NCBI RefSeq assembly: GCF_018139145.2
Contig: NC_059479.1
Span: forward strand, 3,720,001 to 3,784,000
Length of the DNA stretch: 64,000 bases
Direction: 5' to 3'
DNA from: Gymnogyps californianus
Taxonomy: Eukaryota > Chordata > Aves > Accipitriformes > Cathartidae
The notes under the pieces were generated by a model. The model had not been told where the DNA came from, did not search any database, and worked only from the letters and a program-made list of their open reading frames with translations. A program made the position numbers and the translations under genes. Below are positions 40,597-52,181 of the stretch, piece after piece; the stretch's first letter is position 1, and each line of letters begins with the position of its first letter.

Positions 40597-40677
40597 CTAT
40601 GCTGACCAACAGCAGGGAAGGAGAACTCATTGATCAAGAAACTGGGAGCAGCCTAAAAAAAATACAAAAGGAGAAAG
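40597..40677 (+). CDS. DACH2: DACH2 cassette-type exon (81 bp), DACH1-like segment
   Basis: The exon starts after a very strong T-rich acceptor (40574-40596) and ends before GTAAAA. It enters and leaves in phase 1, so inclusion or skipping both preserve the frame. It encodes 27 residues, AMLTNSREGELIDQETG followed by SSLKKIQKEK. The REGEL-(8 residues)-KKIQKEK layout aligns with a DACH1 linker stretch, KEGDL-(8 residues)-KRMHIEK, with no gap. That supports a genuine paralogous exon. The lysine-rich end could add a nuclear-localisation-like patch or a SUMO/ubiquitin target. From memory, the usual human DACH2 protein passes directly from the Ser-rich segment to EEVPVQ and lacks this part. The upstream donor (GTTAGT) and this exon's own donor (GTAAAA) are both suboptimal, as often seen around regulated exons. 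Confidence 0.82.
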
Positions 40678-43600
40678 GTAAAATTACAGACTGTTTTCCA
40701 TCTCAGGCATTTAGTTACACTTATTATGTGTTTTATTCCTTTTTCTAGTATTCTGCATATGCAATGGCATTATGTTGTAAGTTTAAGAGAGCTAAGTGCC
40801 TAATTGCAATGAATAATGTATCCAGTGAATTTACATGGCGTTCTTCTTGGGAACTCTAAACAATCAGATCTTTGCTTCTCTGTGTTTATATAGTATGGGG
40901 CTAATATTTTGCCGGTCTTTTGACTCAATTATTTATGAAGTTCATAGCAAATATTTGATTAGTCACATGGTATTGTTTCTTTGCCTCCAGGGGATATGTG
41001 TGCAGACTACTGTAATGCTCGTACATAGGTGAGGGAAATAAGCTATTTTTTGTGTCTAATAATATTACATTAGCTCACAAGTGAGAGGCACCAAGGAAAG
41101 AAGTGATGTTTGGCCTGCAGTGGTTGTCCTGTAGGCAGGGAAGTGCCTCCTCTGCTCGGTTCTCCCTGCGGTGATTGTTGGGTACTGGGGAAAGTGAATG
41201 CGTTGGTGTATGCAGGTAAGGCCTAGGGAGGTGTTTTAGTGACAGAGAGCATGTGGCATCTGTGGCTGCACATGGAGGAAGAAGAAGCCATTTTGTTTCC
41301 TTGCAAATACCACAAAAAAAAAAAAGTCATATTAATAGGCGAGAGGTTTATTCTGGCAGTACGTACAGAAAGCGCCATACAAAATGAGTGCCTGCAAAAA
41401 AAAGAAGATGGGATATAGTGAAATAAAAGAAAGCTGAAGGTAAGTGAATACTGGAAAAATAATGCAAAGGCATATACTGAGGGAGATATTAAGGTTTCAG
41501 AGTGAAAAAGATGTGAAGGAAAAGAAAGAGAAGGAAGTGACCAAAAGAGGAGACAACATAAGCTAAATGTACTTATAAGTCTACTGTAAATATGAACATT
41601 GTATCATAAGTGAAAACACAAACTGATTTCTGTTTTGATTGAGGTGATTTTAATGTATTTTCTGAGAAAACTAAAAATGCATGTACAGACAATTTTATGA
41701 GCTACTCAAAAAGAGAATTTGGAGGCTCCATGTTCCCTGTGGTTCCAGAGTTATATAAAATTATTTGAGCAGATTCATGATTCCGTATGATCAGCTCTAT
41801 TCCTTAGACATCTGTGACTGATCCAGTCATGGGTAGGAAGAGCCTGAAACTTCCTGCTTATATTTGGTATTTTTGTACTCAACTCTCTCTCTTCTTGAAA
41901 GCAGAAGAAGCTGTTTTCTATTCACTGGTTTCTCTAGGCATTTAGGCACTTTCCTCATGAACCCCAAAAGAGCCCTTTCGTGCCATTCTGAGATAATTTT
42001 CTGTCTGGATCATCATGTTTAAATCATTCCATCTTGACTCCTGTTGGCATTTACGGACCAACACCAGAGGCTAAACAGTTATCAACCGTACCTTCATTCC
42101 TAAGATTAAAAAATTACATTTCTGTAGTAATTACATAGGTGAGTATTTAATCTAAATCTGAAAGTGTAGTTGATTTTAATTTTGTTGAACTGTGCATGGT
42201 TTCTTGCCACACATTTAGTCCTTTTTCAGCGAAACAATTCAATATCCTGTGGGGTTGGAAGATGCAAATCATGTAGTTATTGGTAGTAGCAGTCCTGTCA
42301 CTCAGGATGGATGAAGGAGGGTACAGTTTAAGAGTCAGAAAAGACAATTCAGGAATCCCAAAAAGCGTGAAAATAATTTAAACCCCACCACCTGTGAACC
42401 CAATTCCCAGGCTCCTGTGATCATTGAACGTTCCTTGTAACATGTACGAAATCCCAAAGATCTGATGCTAATATTTTGTGTACCATAATTCACCTTAAGA
42501 TTAAAGTTGTATAGGTTTCCTGGTCTACATTTTTGCATAGTATTATCTTTCTTTAATTGATTATGTACTGGGAAATATGGCTTTATACATGTGTTACTTC
42601 TGCATGCACTTACGGGTTTTTTTTAGGATGAACTGAGCATTCAGAGATTCACCTGCATCAGAAAAAAGTGCTTCAAAATCATGAGACGTTTTCAATTATC
42701 ATTTTAAAGATAAAGTTTCTGGTTTTCTACTTGGTCTGCACAGGTCAAGTTTTTTTCTGAAAACATGAGAATGAGAAATTATTTCTTTTTGTCAAGTAAA
42801 GATGTGATTTTCCAGTAATCCCACAGCTCCAGAACCGAAACCTTCTGATGACATTATAGTGGGACAAGTGCTGAAATTTTAAAGGCACCAACATTGTATA
42901 TCCAACAATTCCAAGCTGATTTTGCATTTGGCAATGTGACAGACCTATATTACAGTTCCTGTAGGAGTCTCTGTTTTATAGGATAGAAGCACCCAATAAT
43001 TGATGGACTGCACCAGTAGGACAGAGTCAATACTCTGCTTCTGAAAATCCCCAGCCTGTGTGTGCTGGGCCTTTCTGTCACCCCATACAAATGTTGTTAT
43101 TCCTCAGTGATTTGTCTGACTCCTGTACAGATTCTTTGTTCCTAATGCTATTATTATTCTCTTGTGTATAATTATTTTGGGCTCTGGTGCACCTCAAATA
43201 TATTGAATGTTTTTCATAGTCAGATGTGGACCATCACTGAAGAGTGTGATCTGTGCTGGGTTGCTCAGCAAAAAAATATATGTGTAATTTGTATACAGAA
43301 TGAGCTTTGTTTTTCAAAACCTGCCGTTACTTTTACTAAGGCAAAATATATTTACCATGGAAAAGATTTTCAAAGTTATTAAGAAGGAATGTAGTTAAAA
43401 TAAAAGTATCAACATTTATTAAGTATGACAAGTAAGCGGTTTATACAACCGTGGCAAACATATGTTTTCACATCTGTTTTGAGTAATATCATCATGATTT
43501 TAAAAATGATTTATAGCTCTGCAGGCCATAAAATGCCAGCTTTGCTGTAAGTTGGAAGTTTTCAAACAACAAAGAAATTATTGAAGGCATATATTGAACA

Positions 43601-44194
43601 TGGTTTTGTGTTACACACCTTGATATAACTTTACAAATCTGAGCACTCTGTAACAATTAAGATAGCAACAAATGAAAATTAAGTAACTGAAATTTAGCAG
43701 TAGTACTACTTATGTGAAATCTTAGCATAAAAAACAGTAACAGTTATTGTAATGATTATAGGGAAATACTGTGATATCCCTCAGGATACACAGTTTTTGT
43801 TTTCCATGTCCCATTTTAAGTGATTTCAGCACCAGACAAAAATGTGCCACTTTGTTCTCATCAAAGTAATTTCAAGGTAATTAGGGCTGAAGAGAATATA
43901 GCTTAACAGTTTTTCTTTAAAAGACAGTTAATATGAGGTTGTTCCAATTATATTGAGCTGTTTGCATATGTTGGTGGGGCAGAATTTACAGAATTAATGG
44001 CTGTCTGAGTGCAGAGGGGTTAGAGCCGAGTTACAGACCCTACCTTTAAGCTTTTTGAAGGAGAAATGCCGTTAAATCTCAATTACTCCGCATCCTTTCA
44101 TCATCTTTTTAGGAAGTATGGTCAGGCTTAACATTAGAGGACAACAAAGTCAAACATCTTTATAGGCCTGCAGTTGTTTGTTGGTTTTTTGTTG

Positions 44195-44220
<26 letters not shown>
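44195..44220 (+). repeat. Poly(T) run, 26 bp
   Basis: Twenty-six T residues following a TTG/TTTTG-rich lead. If derived from a reverse-oriented retrocopy tail, no body can be recognised next to it. Confidence 0.9.
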
Positions 44221-44225
<5 letters not shown>

Positions 44226-44769
44226 ATACATTATTACCTTTTTGTCAAATGTCTTTAACCATTATGGCACACAAGCATTTTGCCTGTGCATCCATGTCAG
44301 GGTGTGAGTGAAAACAATATGAAGAGTAATCTGTACTTTATTTTGAAATCGCTAGTGAAAGGAAACAGAGTTAGAAAATCCCCCACAGAACATAGCCCCA
44401 AATGTTTACGGAAACTTAAACACAAATTCTTCCTGATTGTGCTTACTTGCTATGTCTGGTTTTAAGCAGTTACATTTTACCTGCACAATTGCTCACAGAA
44501 ACTAAATTTTAAATTCATCAGCTTCAGTATATGTCCTGGAAAAAATCTCTATTGTATAGGAAAGGATTGTGTTTGACACAGCCCTGTATAGGCTTTATAG
44601 AACCCTCCATATGAATTCTGGCATTAGGAAGGTTAAACGAGCCAGAAAAGAATCTGGCCATGCCTTCCAGTTGGATCTAAATGCCGGTACAATTATTCTG
44701 TTTGACTGCATGACAAGAAATATTTCAAACTCCTCATATAGGATGGAGTAATAAAAGGCACCGACCCAA

Positions 44770-44850
44770 CTCTTGCCACAGTGAAATCAATGGGAATGTT
44801 CGTGATGTCTTCAGTGGGAACGGGGTTTGGCCAAAGCCCGGTATTTTGGA
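44770..44850. repeat. Unnamed ancient dispersed repeat, copy 2 (inverted)
   Basis: It contains 'gtgaaatcaatgggaatgtt', then 'gatgtcttcagtgggaacg' and 'gggtttggcc'. Its reverse complement lines up with the block at 13700-13775, with both showing a C-rich start, an internal 'aa-c-aaa' spacer and 'cccaytgat'. The two half-motifs 'tcaatggga' and 'tcagtggga' form an imperfect repeat inside the unit. I cannot assign the family. Confidence 0.45.
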
Positions 44851-44889
44851 AGACTGCTCCCCCGGCTAATACTACTGGTTATTATTCCA

Positions 44890-45110
44890 GACAGGAATGG
44901 TACACACTCACAGGCTGCGCAAGTGCTGTTCCTCCTGGACCGGTGGCGTGCCCTGAGCCCTGGTGAGAGCCGGGCACACGCCAGCCCTGCCCCAGGGCTC
45001 TGATTTTAGCAGGAGGCGAGCAGGACCTGTGGGCCCTGGGGGACCACAGCGTGCTTTGACCGGGGGTTCACATGGGTGTTTGGGACGCTGGAACTGCACT
45101 CCACCCGAAG
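44890..45110. other. GC-rich block in AT-rich intron
   Basis: A stretch of about 220 bp is clearly richer in G and C than its surroundings. It has several CpG sites and runs such as 'ggaccggtggcgtgccctga' and 'ctgtgggccctgggggacc'. Open frames cross it, but none resembles a known protein. It may be an unrecognised repeat, a small CpG-rich regulatory patch or a conversion-prone segment. Confidence 0.5.
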
Positions 45111-46269
45111 TGAACCAGAGTAAAATTTCATAGGAAAATTTCATAAATGACCAATATCTTCAGACTTAACCATTGTTCAAGCAGTCTTTGAGTAGAAATA
45201 AAGATTGTATTTGTTGAAAAGGTGATTTGCTCTGAATTTCCCAGAGCTGCTCAGTGGCGATGCTACCCTCCTTTAGCCCAGTTGTCTGCATCTTCAGAGC
45301 ACAAATCTGGACTCAAGGGCTATGTCTCATGTTTCCAGTAGACGGTAGTCTCCAAAACTGTGCATCTGGCAGCTATCCCTTTTCTTTTTATTAAAGAACA
45401 CCTTTCCCTTTATTACTTCAAGGAAATGGGAATTTTGCATGATTTCTGTCAGCTGAGTGAAATATTTTCAGATGGCCAGAGACTATGGTAATGAAAGAAT
45501 AACTATATTTATTTATTGTATTTCATTAGCGGAAAAGAGGTTTTATGCTGTTTAAATTAATCATTGCCAAAGGACTGGGTTACTCGCGATGTAAGGGGAG
45601 GAGAGCGAGCAGGTGCAGAACACCTGAAACAGCAACAGGCCCCGGTGGTGGGGGGTGTCCTCCAGAGAGAGGACTTTCCAACAATTAATCCGAAAGCATC
45701 CAGATGGAGAGTGCAAGGAATAAGAAAGAGAACGGAGAGTACGAAGCTGTACCACGCAGAGTGTATACAAAGTGTACGATAGGTGCCAACACTTCAAATG
45801 CTCACCATGCTGTTTCTTTGATGTATCAATACTTGCATGTTAAAGATATAATGAGAAAAAAAGTGATTTTCTTCACGAATGTGCTCATGAATCTCCTCTT
45901 GAGATACATGAAAAACTTCCCAAATTAGAAGTGAAGTCATGTTTGTTTTGGTGTCTAAGTGTGTATATTAGAGACCCAGGGATCATTGCATAAGCAGTGG
46001 ATGCAATAATACGTGGGTTTAAAGGTTGCAAGAGTTTCTTTTTCCAAAAACCTTGTGACATGCGCAGTGCAAATGTTCACTGGAAAATTCAGAGATATTT
46101 TTACATTTTCTGTCCTCTGAGAATACTGAAAGATAAGAAGCACAGTGCTCTATTCTGGGTAAAGGCTTTTTCCACAAGTTTTTTTTGTTGTTAAATTTAA
46201 CCTGCAAGTGAACTGACAACTGTTAAAATGGTGGCCTAAGAGCAGATGTGATCTTTCGTCAATCAAGCC

Positions 46270-46289
46270 AAAAAAAAAAAAAAAAAAAA
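46270..46289 (+). repeat. Poly(A) run, 20 bp
   Basis: Twenty A residues followed by C/A-rich sequence (ccaaccccaaaccc). No retrocopy body was recognised upstream. Confidence 0.9.
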
Positions 46290-49200
46290 CCAACCCCAAA
46301 CCCATGAAACAGAGGCAAACTCTTATTAACACTTAGATTCACAATATACGTAAATAGAAAGTAATGGTAAAGCTTTAATTTTTGAAGTGTGTAGAATCCT
46401 ATCATTATCATTATGTGTTTGTGTGTTTAACGATTGCTCAAACGTTTATAAATAGAAGGGCAGTTATGCAAGAGATATTAATGAAGTATTCCAGGGTCCC
46501 ATCTTTTATATTAAGTTTATATTAGATCTTTGTTTGCAGAATCATTTTTAAGAATGCATTTTTTCTGAAGAGTAAAATATCTGCTTCATAATTATCTTGG
46601 CAGATGGACCAAGACAGTTTCTTACATTGATATATAATTTATTAATATGTTTTATTTATTAGATTTCAGTGACTTTAATGTATTGCTGTCTAAACACTAC
46701 AAATTATGACTCTATATAAACGTGCTGAAATAATGAAATTTTCTTTACTGAAAAGGCTTTGGACCGAATTTTTTAGTAAGGTATTCATGTAAATCTGTGG
46801 AATAAAATGGGCAAATAAGAAGAAAATAAGATGGAAATAAGGTAGCTACTCTCCAAAGTCAGGTTGTCTCTTCAGAGTTTACCATTTCCACTTTTCCTCC
46901 AATACTGTGAATTGAGTTTTAGGTAGGTCCATCTTATTGAGCTACATCAGATTTGAACGGCATTAAAAGGGGAGAAAAATTGCTGATTGGCACCCAGTGA
47001 CCTAAGAAAGCTTTTGGATTAGGTGCAGGAATCTTTTCCTTAGAGTTAGCACTTGTATTAAAACTGACCCTTTGAATTCTCTGATTCTTAATGCCTCTGA
47101 TGCAAAGTCATTAACCTGAAAACTGCAGTTGGTGACATTCTTAATGTCTATGAGTTATTTAATAAGTTTGCCTTCAGTCCTCATTACAAGCAGTAAGATC
47201 TGAAAAATATGCATCCTGAAAGGTTGCTGAATGGTTTTCTCATGTTACAGAAATCCTTGAGATCTCTGGGAATGCGCTGACAGGGTTCAGCCTCCTCCTG
47301 CCTGTGCTCTGAGCCAGCCGTAAGCACCAAACCTGCTCCTGAGAAATTGTGTTTGTGCATTTGTGTGCCCAAGTGTGTAACCATGCGTACATGTAGGGAA
47401 GGAATAGGTTCTTCTCTGTTTGGACTCACCCAGTAAGTCTTAGACTGTCACCGATTGAAATTTTTGTTTGTACAGACAGTATATGTTACTGAAAAAAACA
47501 TGTCATTTCTAGCAGGGACAGCAAAGACTACCATCAAACACTTCTTCACTAGGAAACTGCTTAGAAGCCAGCAATTTCTGCTTTCAGTACAGGTGCCTGT
47601 TATAAGAAAAGACGTTTTTGGCATATTTCATGTATTTGATTTAAGCCAAAGTAAGTGAACGGATAAAAATTCAAATTAATAACAAAACTTATTAATTGGT
47701 GATTTTGAAAGTTTTGCAATATTTATGTCTGAGGAAGACCTTCAAGAAATTTACAGAAGCTGCACTTCATAAAATATAGGTTTCTTTTCTAAGGGTTACT
47801 AATAGTGAGCTAGGCTTTAGTTTGTCGTGTTGCCCATAGATGGATGTTACGTATCAGTGAAATACTGAGTGACACAGTCATAGCCATGGCCCTGGCTCCA
47901 GAATCTTTGTTTCAGTCAAGAACAGAGAGGACCAAAAATGCTCTTGATTGTGACAGCAATGTGTGGTGCTGCTGTCGAAGAGCAAATCCAGCCTTTATAG
48001 CATCAGTGGACTTTGCTTTATATAACCTAATTTCCAGAGAAGAGGACAACTCAAGAGAGCTGCAGGTGCTTGCAGGGAGGTGCTCTGCATGTCTGTGCTC
48101 CTGGGCCAGCAGCCTTAGGAAAGCATGAGTTATGGGGAAGCCTTGGAGCATACCTAGCACAGGTGGATGGTATTTTGTATAGCATTTTTATGTATTCAGG
48201 ACTTTTTTCCAATTTGATCTTTTGAATACATTAAGATCGCTCTGTGGAGTGTGTCTGCCTTCTGTGTAAGAGTCCCATTAAGATGGCAATAAAGAGCTCT
48301 CTTTTCCTTATTGAGGAGGACTTGCTGCCCAGAGGTTTCTGGTGACAGGAAGGCTGAGGACAAAACCATGCTGCATTAGAACAAATATTCCTGATAATAA
48401 AAAGTAATAAATCCGTAGTGAACATATAAGGTAGTGAACTAACCTCAGTCTGGAAGTAGAAAAAGATTATCCTCTTGAAGTAGATGGGTAGTCATGAAAC
48501 CAGAATAAGTGTGTTCTTCATTATATTTCAGACATTGCGTTGAATTACATCGATAAAGTTACATGATATCTTGTTAGCAGAGCTGATATGACCCACATAC
48601 TGAACTCAGAAGCCACTGGGGCTGTAGAACATAAGGAGGTCCGGACCACAGCCGGCTCAGGCTGTAATTTCAAGGAAATCAGATTTCATGTTCGATTGTT
48701 GGGGCAGAGGGCACCACTACAGCACTATTTACTGTGTTAGGTATTTGTTTATAGAGCCATATTTATTTCTGGGGATGGACAGTTCTATTAGTAGCTTTTT
48801 TGTATTATCAGCTGTACCTTGGAAATGAAGCATCGTACCTGAAAGAGTGGGAGGCCACAATAGTAAGCAATGAATATAATTTCAGCTATTTTAAAACAAG
48901 CACTTTATTTTGAAGAAAAACGGCCCATTTTGAATTCTTTCCATGAAACTCCCTGCACTTTTGAATAAGTTCAGTATTAATGTTGTGATGTTCTTTTAAT
49001 GATTCTTATTAATACGGTAGCAAGTAGATGCATGGGTGAGATAGCGTAAGAATCAGCAAGTAAATGAAATGTGTATTATGTAAGTTACCCAAAACCTTAC
49101 TGTCCTCACACAGAAAACCACGCATACATAGAAATATGTCTGGAAAACTTTTTTTTACTTTTTTTTTGTCCTAGACTGTATTTAAGGTTTTTTTTCATAT

Positions 49201-50428
49201 TCATGTTGTTGTTCTATATATTCTCCATAAATGAATTTAGTGGGGAAAAAAACGTGCAAAATAATCGAGGAGTTGTCATGTTTCTAAAATGTCTCCCTGC
49301 TTTTCCTCTTACCTCAATCGTAGGAGCAATTTATTTGCCAAAAGGATAAACAATCCTTAAATGACTGATTGTGAGATTATTATTATACAGTCATTATACA
49401 ACCCAGTAAGTTATGAAATAACAGAATGAGACTAACAAGGAGGACACAATCATTCTTATGCTAATGGTAACATCTCAGCAAGCTGGCCAGTGGTGGGAAG
49501 TGCCCAGAAGAGGGGCTGCTTGGGTCACTCTCAGAGGCTGGTGCCTGCTACCAGATAGCAGGCAAGTGCTTGTATTTGCTGAAGATTTCTAGCTGTGAAT
49601 ATTCTTCTTCCTTACCTAAGCAGGTACTTAGGATTGATAAAAAGATGGAAGGAGGGACCCCTGTGCCTTACTGTATTTGGGATACCCCAATCATTGGGGT
49701 ACTCTGTGGGAAGTAAACTTCCTTCTCAAAATTCCTCAATTTGTAGCAGGAGATTGAATCTCCTCTCCTATGTGAAGCCTCTTTCAGGCTGCTGTGTTTC
49801 TGCGTTGCGTCTATCACGCTCTCTCCAGTTAAAGCTGTTCCACTTCATCTGAGTGATTAAATATTCATAAGACCAGGCTCCTTAACTAGGTCCCTTGGCC
49901 TTCTGCATTATCAGCTGGACTGTTGAGCTGCTTTGTGTCTTTTCTCCCCTCCCCAAACTCCTTTACTAAATAATCCCAAACCAACAGTCTGATGGGTTGA
50001 AAACAGGACTCTTGTCTCCCAAGTGGCCACTCCATTTGGGGCTTATGAGACCATCAGCCAGGGAGTACTGTCATCCCTGGGCTTATGGTCTATCTCAGAT
50101 ACTCCAAATAGGACCCCAGTTAAGCTTCACAGCCAAAATACATGTGGCCAGGGGGACCTTGGGCATAAATTTAGAGGGCTAAAGGCAGCTGTGAGATTGA
50201 CTGTTGGGTTTTTTAGATATCTCATCAATGCGTCATCGACATATCTGTGCCCAGCATTAGGACACCAAGTGTCTTTGTAGCTTTAGCTTGAAGGATCAGA
50301 CTTCTGAGAGTTTTTGAGGCATCACTCCTACTTCCATAATTGCAGTTTGTCTGAATACCTGTGAAAATCAGTCTCTGAGTAACTGAAAGTAGGAGTTGGA
50401 CTCCTAAGTTGTTTTGAAATGTTCATTT

Positions 50429-50433
50429 GTGAT
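50429..50433. repeat. Target-site duplication, left copy (gtgat)
   Basis: It is identical to 51072-51076 directly after the LTR. It marks a clean insertion with both LTR ends intact. Confidence 0.85.
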
Positions 50434-50519
50434 TGTCATGGTTTAACCCCAGCTGGCAACTAAGCACCAGGCAGCCGCTCGCTCACTCCCTCCCACCCAG
50501 TGGGATGGGGGAGAGAATT

Positions 50520-50544
50520 GGGGGGGGGGGGGGGGGGGGGGGGG
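50520..50544 (+). repeat. Poly(G) run, 25 bp, inside the LTR
   Basis: Twenty-five consecutive G residues. This could form a quadruplex in the DACH2 pre-mRNA and is prone to replication and sequencing slippage. The true length may differ from the one given here. Confidence 0.9.
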
Positions 50545-50793
50545 CAACAACCAAACCCCAACACCCACCCCCCCTCCAAAAAAACCTCGTGGGTTGAGAT
50601 AAAGACAGTTTAACAGGACAGAAAGGAATGAAAAATAATGATAATGATAATAATAATAATATGACAATAGCAATACTAAAAGAATTAGACTATACAAAGC
50701 AAGTGGTGCACAGTGCAATTGCTCACCACTTGCCCGACCGATGCCCAGTTAGTTCCCGAGCTGCGATCCCCCCTCCCAGCCAGCTCCCCCAGT

Positions 50794-50800
50794 TTATATA
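50794..50800 (-). promoter_or_regulatory. LTR TATA box
   Basis: TATATAA on the minus strand lies inside the LTR, preceded by a GC-rich stretch read in that direction. It would drive transcription toward lower coordinates, antisense to DACH2, if still active. The usual downstream polyadenylation hexamer appears only as a degraded GTTAAA at 50609-50614. Confidence 0.6.
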
Positions 50801-51071
50801 CTGGGCATGATGTCATATGGTGTGGAATAGCTCTTTGGCCAGTTTGGGTCAGCTGTCCTGTGTCCCCTCCCAGCTTCTTGTGCCCCTCCAGCCTTCTTGC
50901 TGGCTGGCCATAAGAAGCTGAAAAATCCTTGACTTAGTACAAACACTACTTAGCAACAACTAAAAACATCAGTGTGTTATCATCAACATTATTTTCCTAC
51001 TAAATCCAAAACACAGCACTATACCAGCTACTGGGAAGAAAATTAACTCTGTCCTAGCCAAAACCAGGACA

Positions 51072-51076
51072 GTGAT
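51072..51076. repeat. Target-site duplication, right copy (gtgat)
   Basis: It is identical to the 5 bp before the LTR. Five bases suit ERVL-class integration better than the 4-bp or 6-bp duplications of other retrovirus groups. Confidence 0.85.
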
Positions 51077-52165
51077 GTATTTGTAATGCTTAATCATGTT
51101 CATGAGAACAGTTAAAAATGTGTAATTTTACCAAAAGGTTTTATTGCACATACACAGGCTCACTTATACTTTAACCTTTTCAGCCATTAGAAGTCTGAAA
51201 TTCAGGGCAGATGAGTATAAAGCTAGAAAGACAGTGATTGTTCCAATGCAGAATTCCCCAGGCACACTTCTTTGGTCATGCTTGGCCGTTGCATGTTGCT
51301 CTGGAAATATCAACTGATTTATTTTCTTCTTTTATTTTGTAGTCAGTGTGACAGTAGTTTCCAAAGCAGATTTTTCTTCTAGTTGACAGAATATGACAGG
51401 CTATAACAAGTAGTTTAATAAATAAAATTCTGCTTCCAGGTGTATTTCGAGATGTTATAATCTATAAAACATTGTGTAGTTTTGAATCTGTCTGTTTTAT
51501 CCATCACCTAGACTGCTGTGCAGTATTTTGATAGCTAGACTTGGCTTGTGTGAATTTGCTGACATACCCATGGCTTATTCGTGTGAGTGTTGTCAGTGAG
51601 GGCATACGTAACAGTAAAATTTTTAATGACAGTTCAGTGGAGTGCCTCTTCTGGTGTGGTGGAAGGTGCCTTTTTGATGTAGAATATGTTGGAGGATGGA
51701 GCATCTCTGATGGATGGCTGAGCTGGAGCAGAAAATGGAGTATGTGTGTGTACACGTGTCTATTCACAGAGGTCAGAAAATATGAATTGCTCAGAAAATA
51801 ACATGTTATTTATACATCTGTAACTTTGGGAGACATTTTAGGCACTGTCAATTAGGGATTGGCCTGTATTTATTATTGTTGTCTTGTTTTTTGTTAGTTT
51901 TAAAATCTAGAAAGTGATTGTAATGAAGGTGCCCTCCAGGCAAAAGTGTGGAGAAATTCACATATTAAAGGAGGAGTCGCCAGAGTTGCTGTTTGACTTT
52001 TGACATTATTGTCATATAGCCTACGGCATTACAGGCAGAAGGGATTTAGATGGAGAGCTTGAAATTACTCTATAAAAAGAGTATATTTATATATACTGAA
52101 TTTTCTGTTAACTGGTGTATTTTAAGGAAAGCATAATATTTTTTGTAAAATTAAAATAACAATAG

Positions 52166-52181
52166 TAATAATAATAATAAT
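52166..52181 (+). repeat. (ATA)n microsatellite, short
   Basis: About five units of ATA/AAT in AT-rich intron. Confidence 0.7.

Larger units (their letters stand above)
50434..51071 (-). mobile_element. Solo LTR of an avian endogenous retrovirus (ERVL-like)
   Basis: The 638-bp element has the terminal inverted bases TGTC...GACA. It is flanked on both sides by the same 5 bp, gtgat (50429-50433 and 51072-51076), a target duplication of the size usual for ERVL-type elements. On the minus strand it begins 'tgtcctggttttggctagga', contains a TATATAA box at 50794-50800 and ends in 'ggggttaaaccatgaca'. I recognise this layout as an LTR repeated many times in bird genomes. No gag, pol or env sequence and no second LTR are adjacent, so the internal part was lost by LTR-LTR recombination. 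The U5-side part holds a C25 run (G25 on +) and a small AAT/ATG microsatellite. It is antisense to DACH2. The exact subfamily is not named. Confidence 0.9.

Noticed and set aside
44908..45144. 78-codon minus-strand open frame, proline-rich
   Set aside because: It is explained by the GC-rich composition, where stops are rare. There is no homology I recognise and no splice context.
46200..46300. Processed pseudogene ending at the poly(A) run at 46270
   Set aside because: No polyadenylation signal at the right distance, no recognisable coding remnant and no flanking duplication.
51504..51801. Overlapping open frames of about 86 codons on both strands
   Set aside because: Overlapping frames on opposite strands without any recognised motif are typical of chance.
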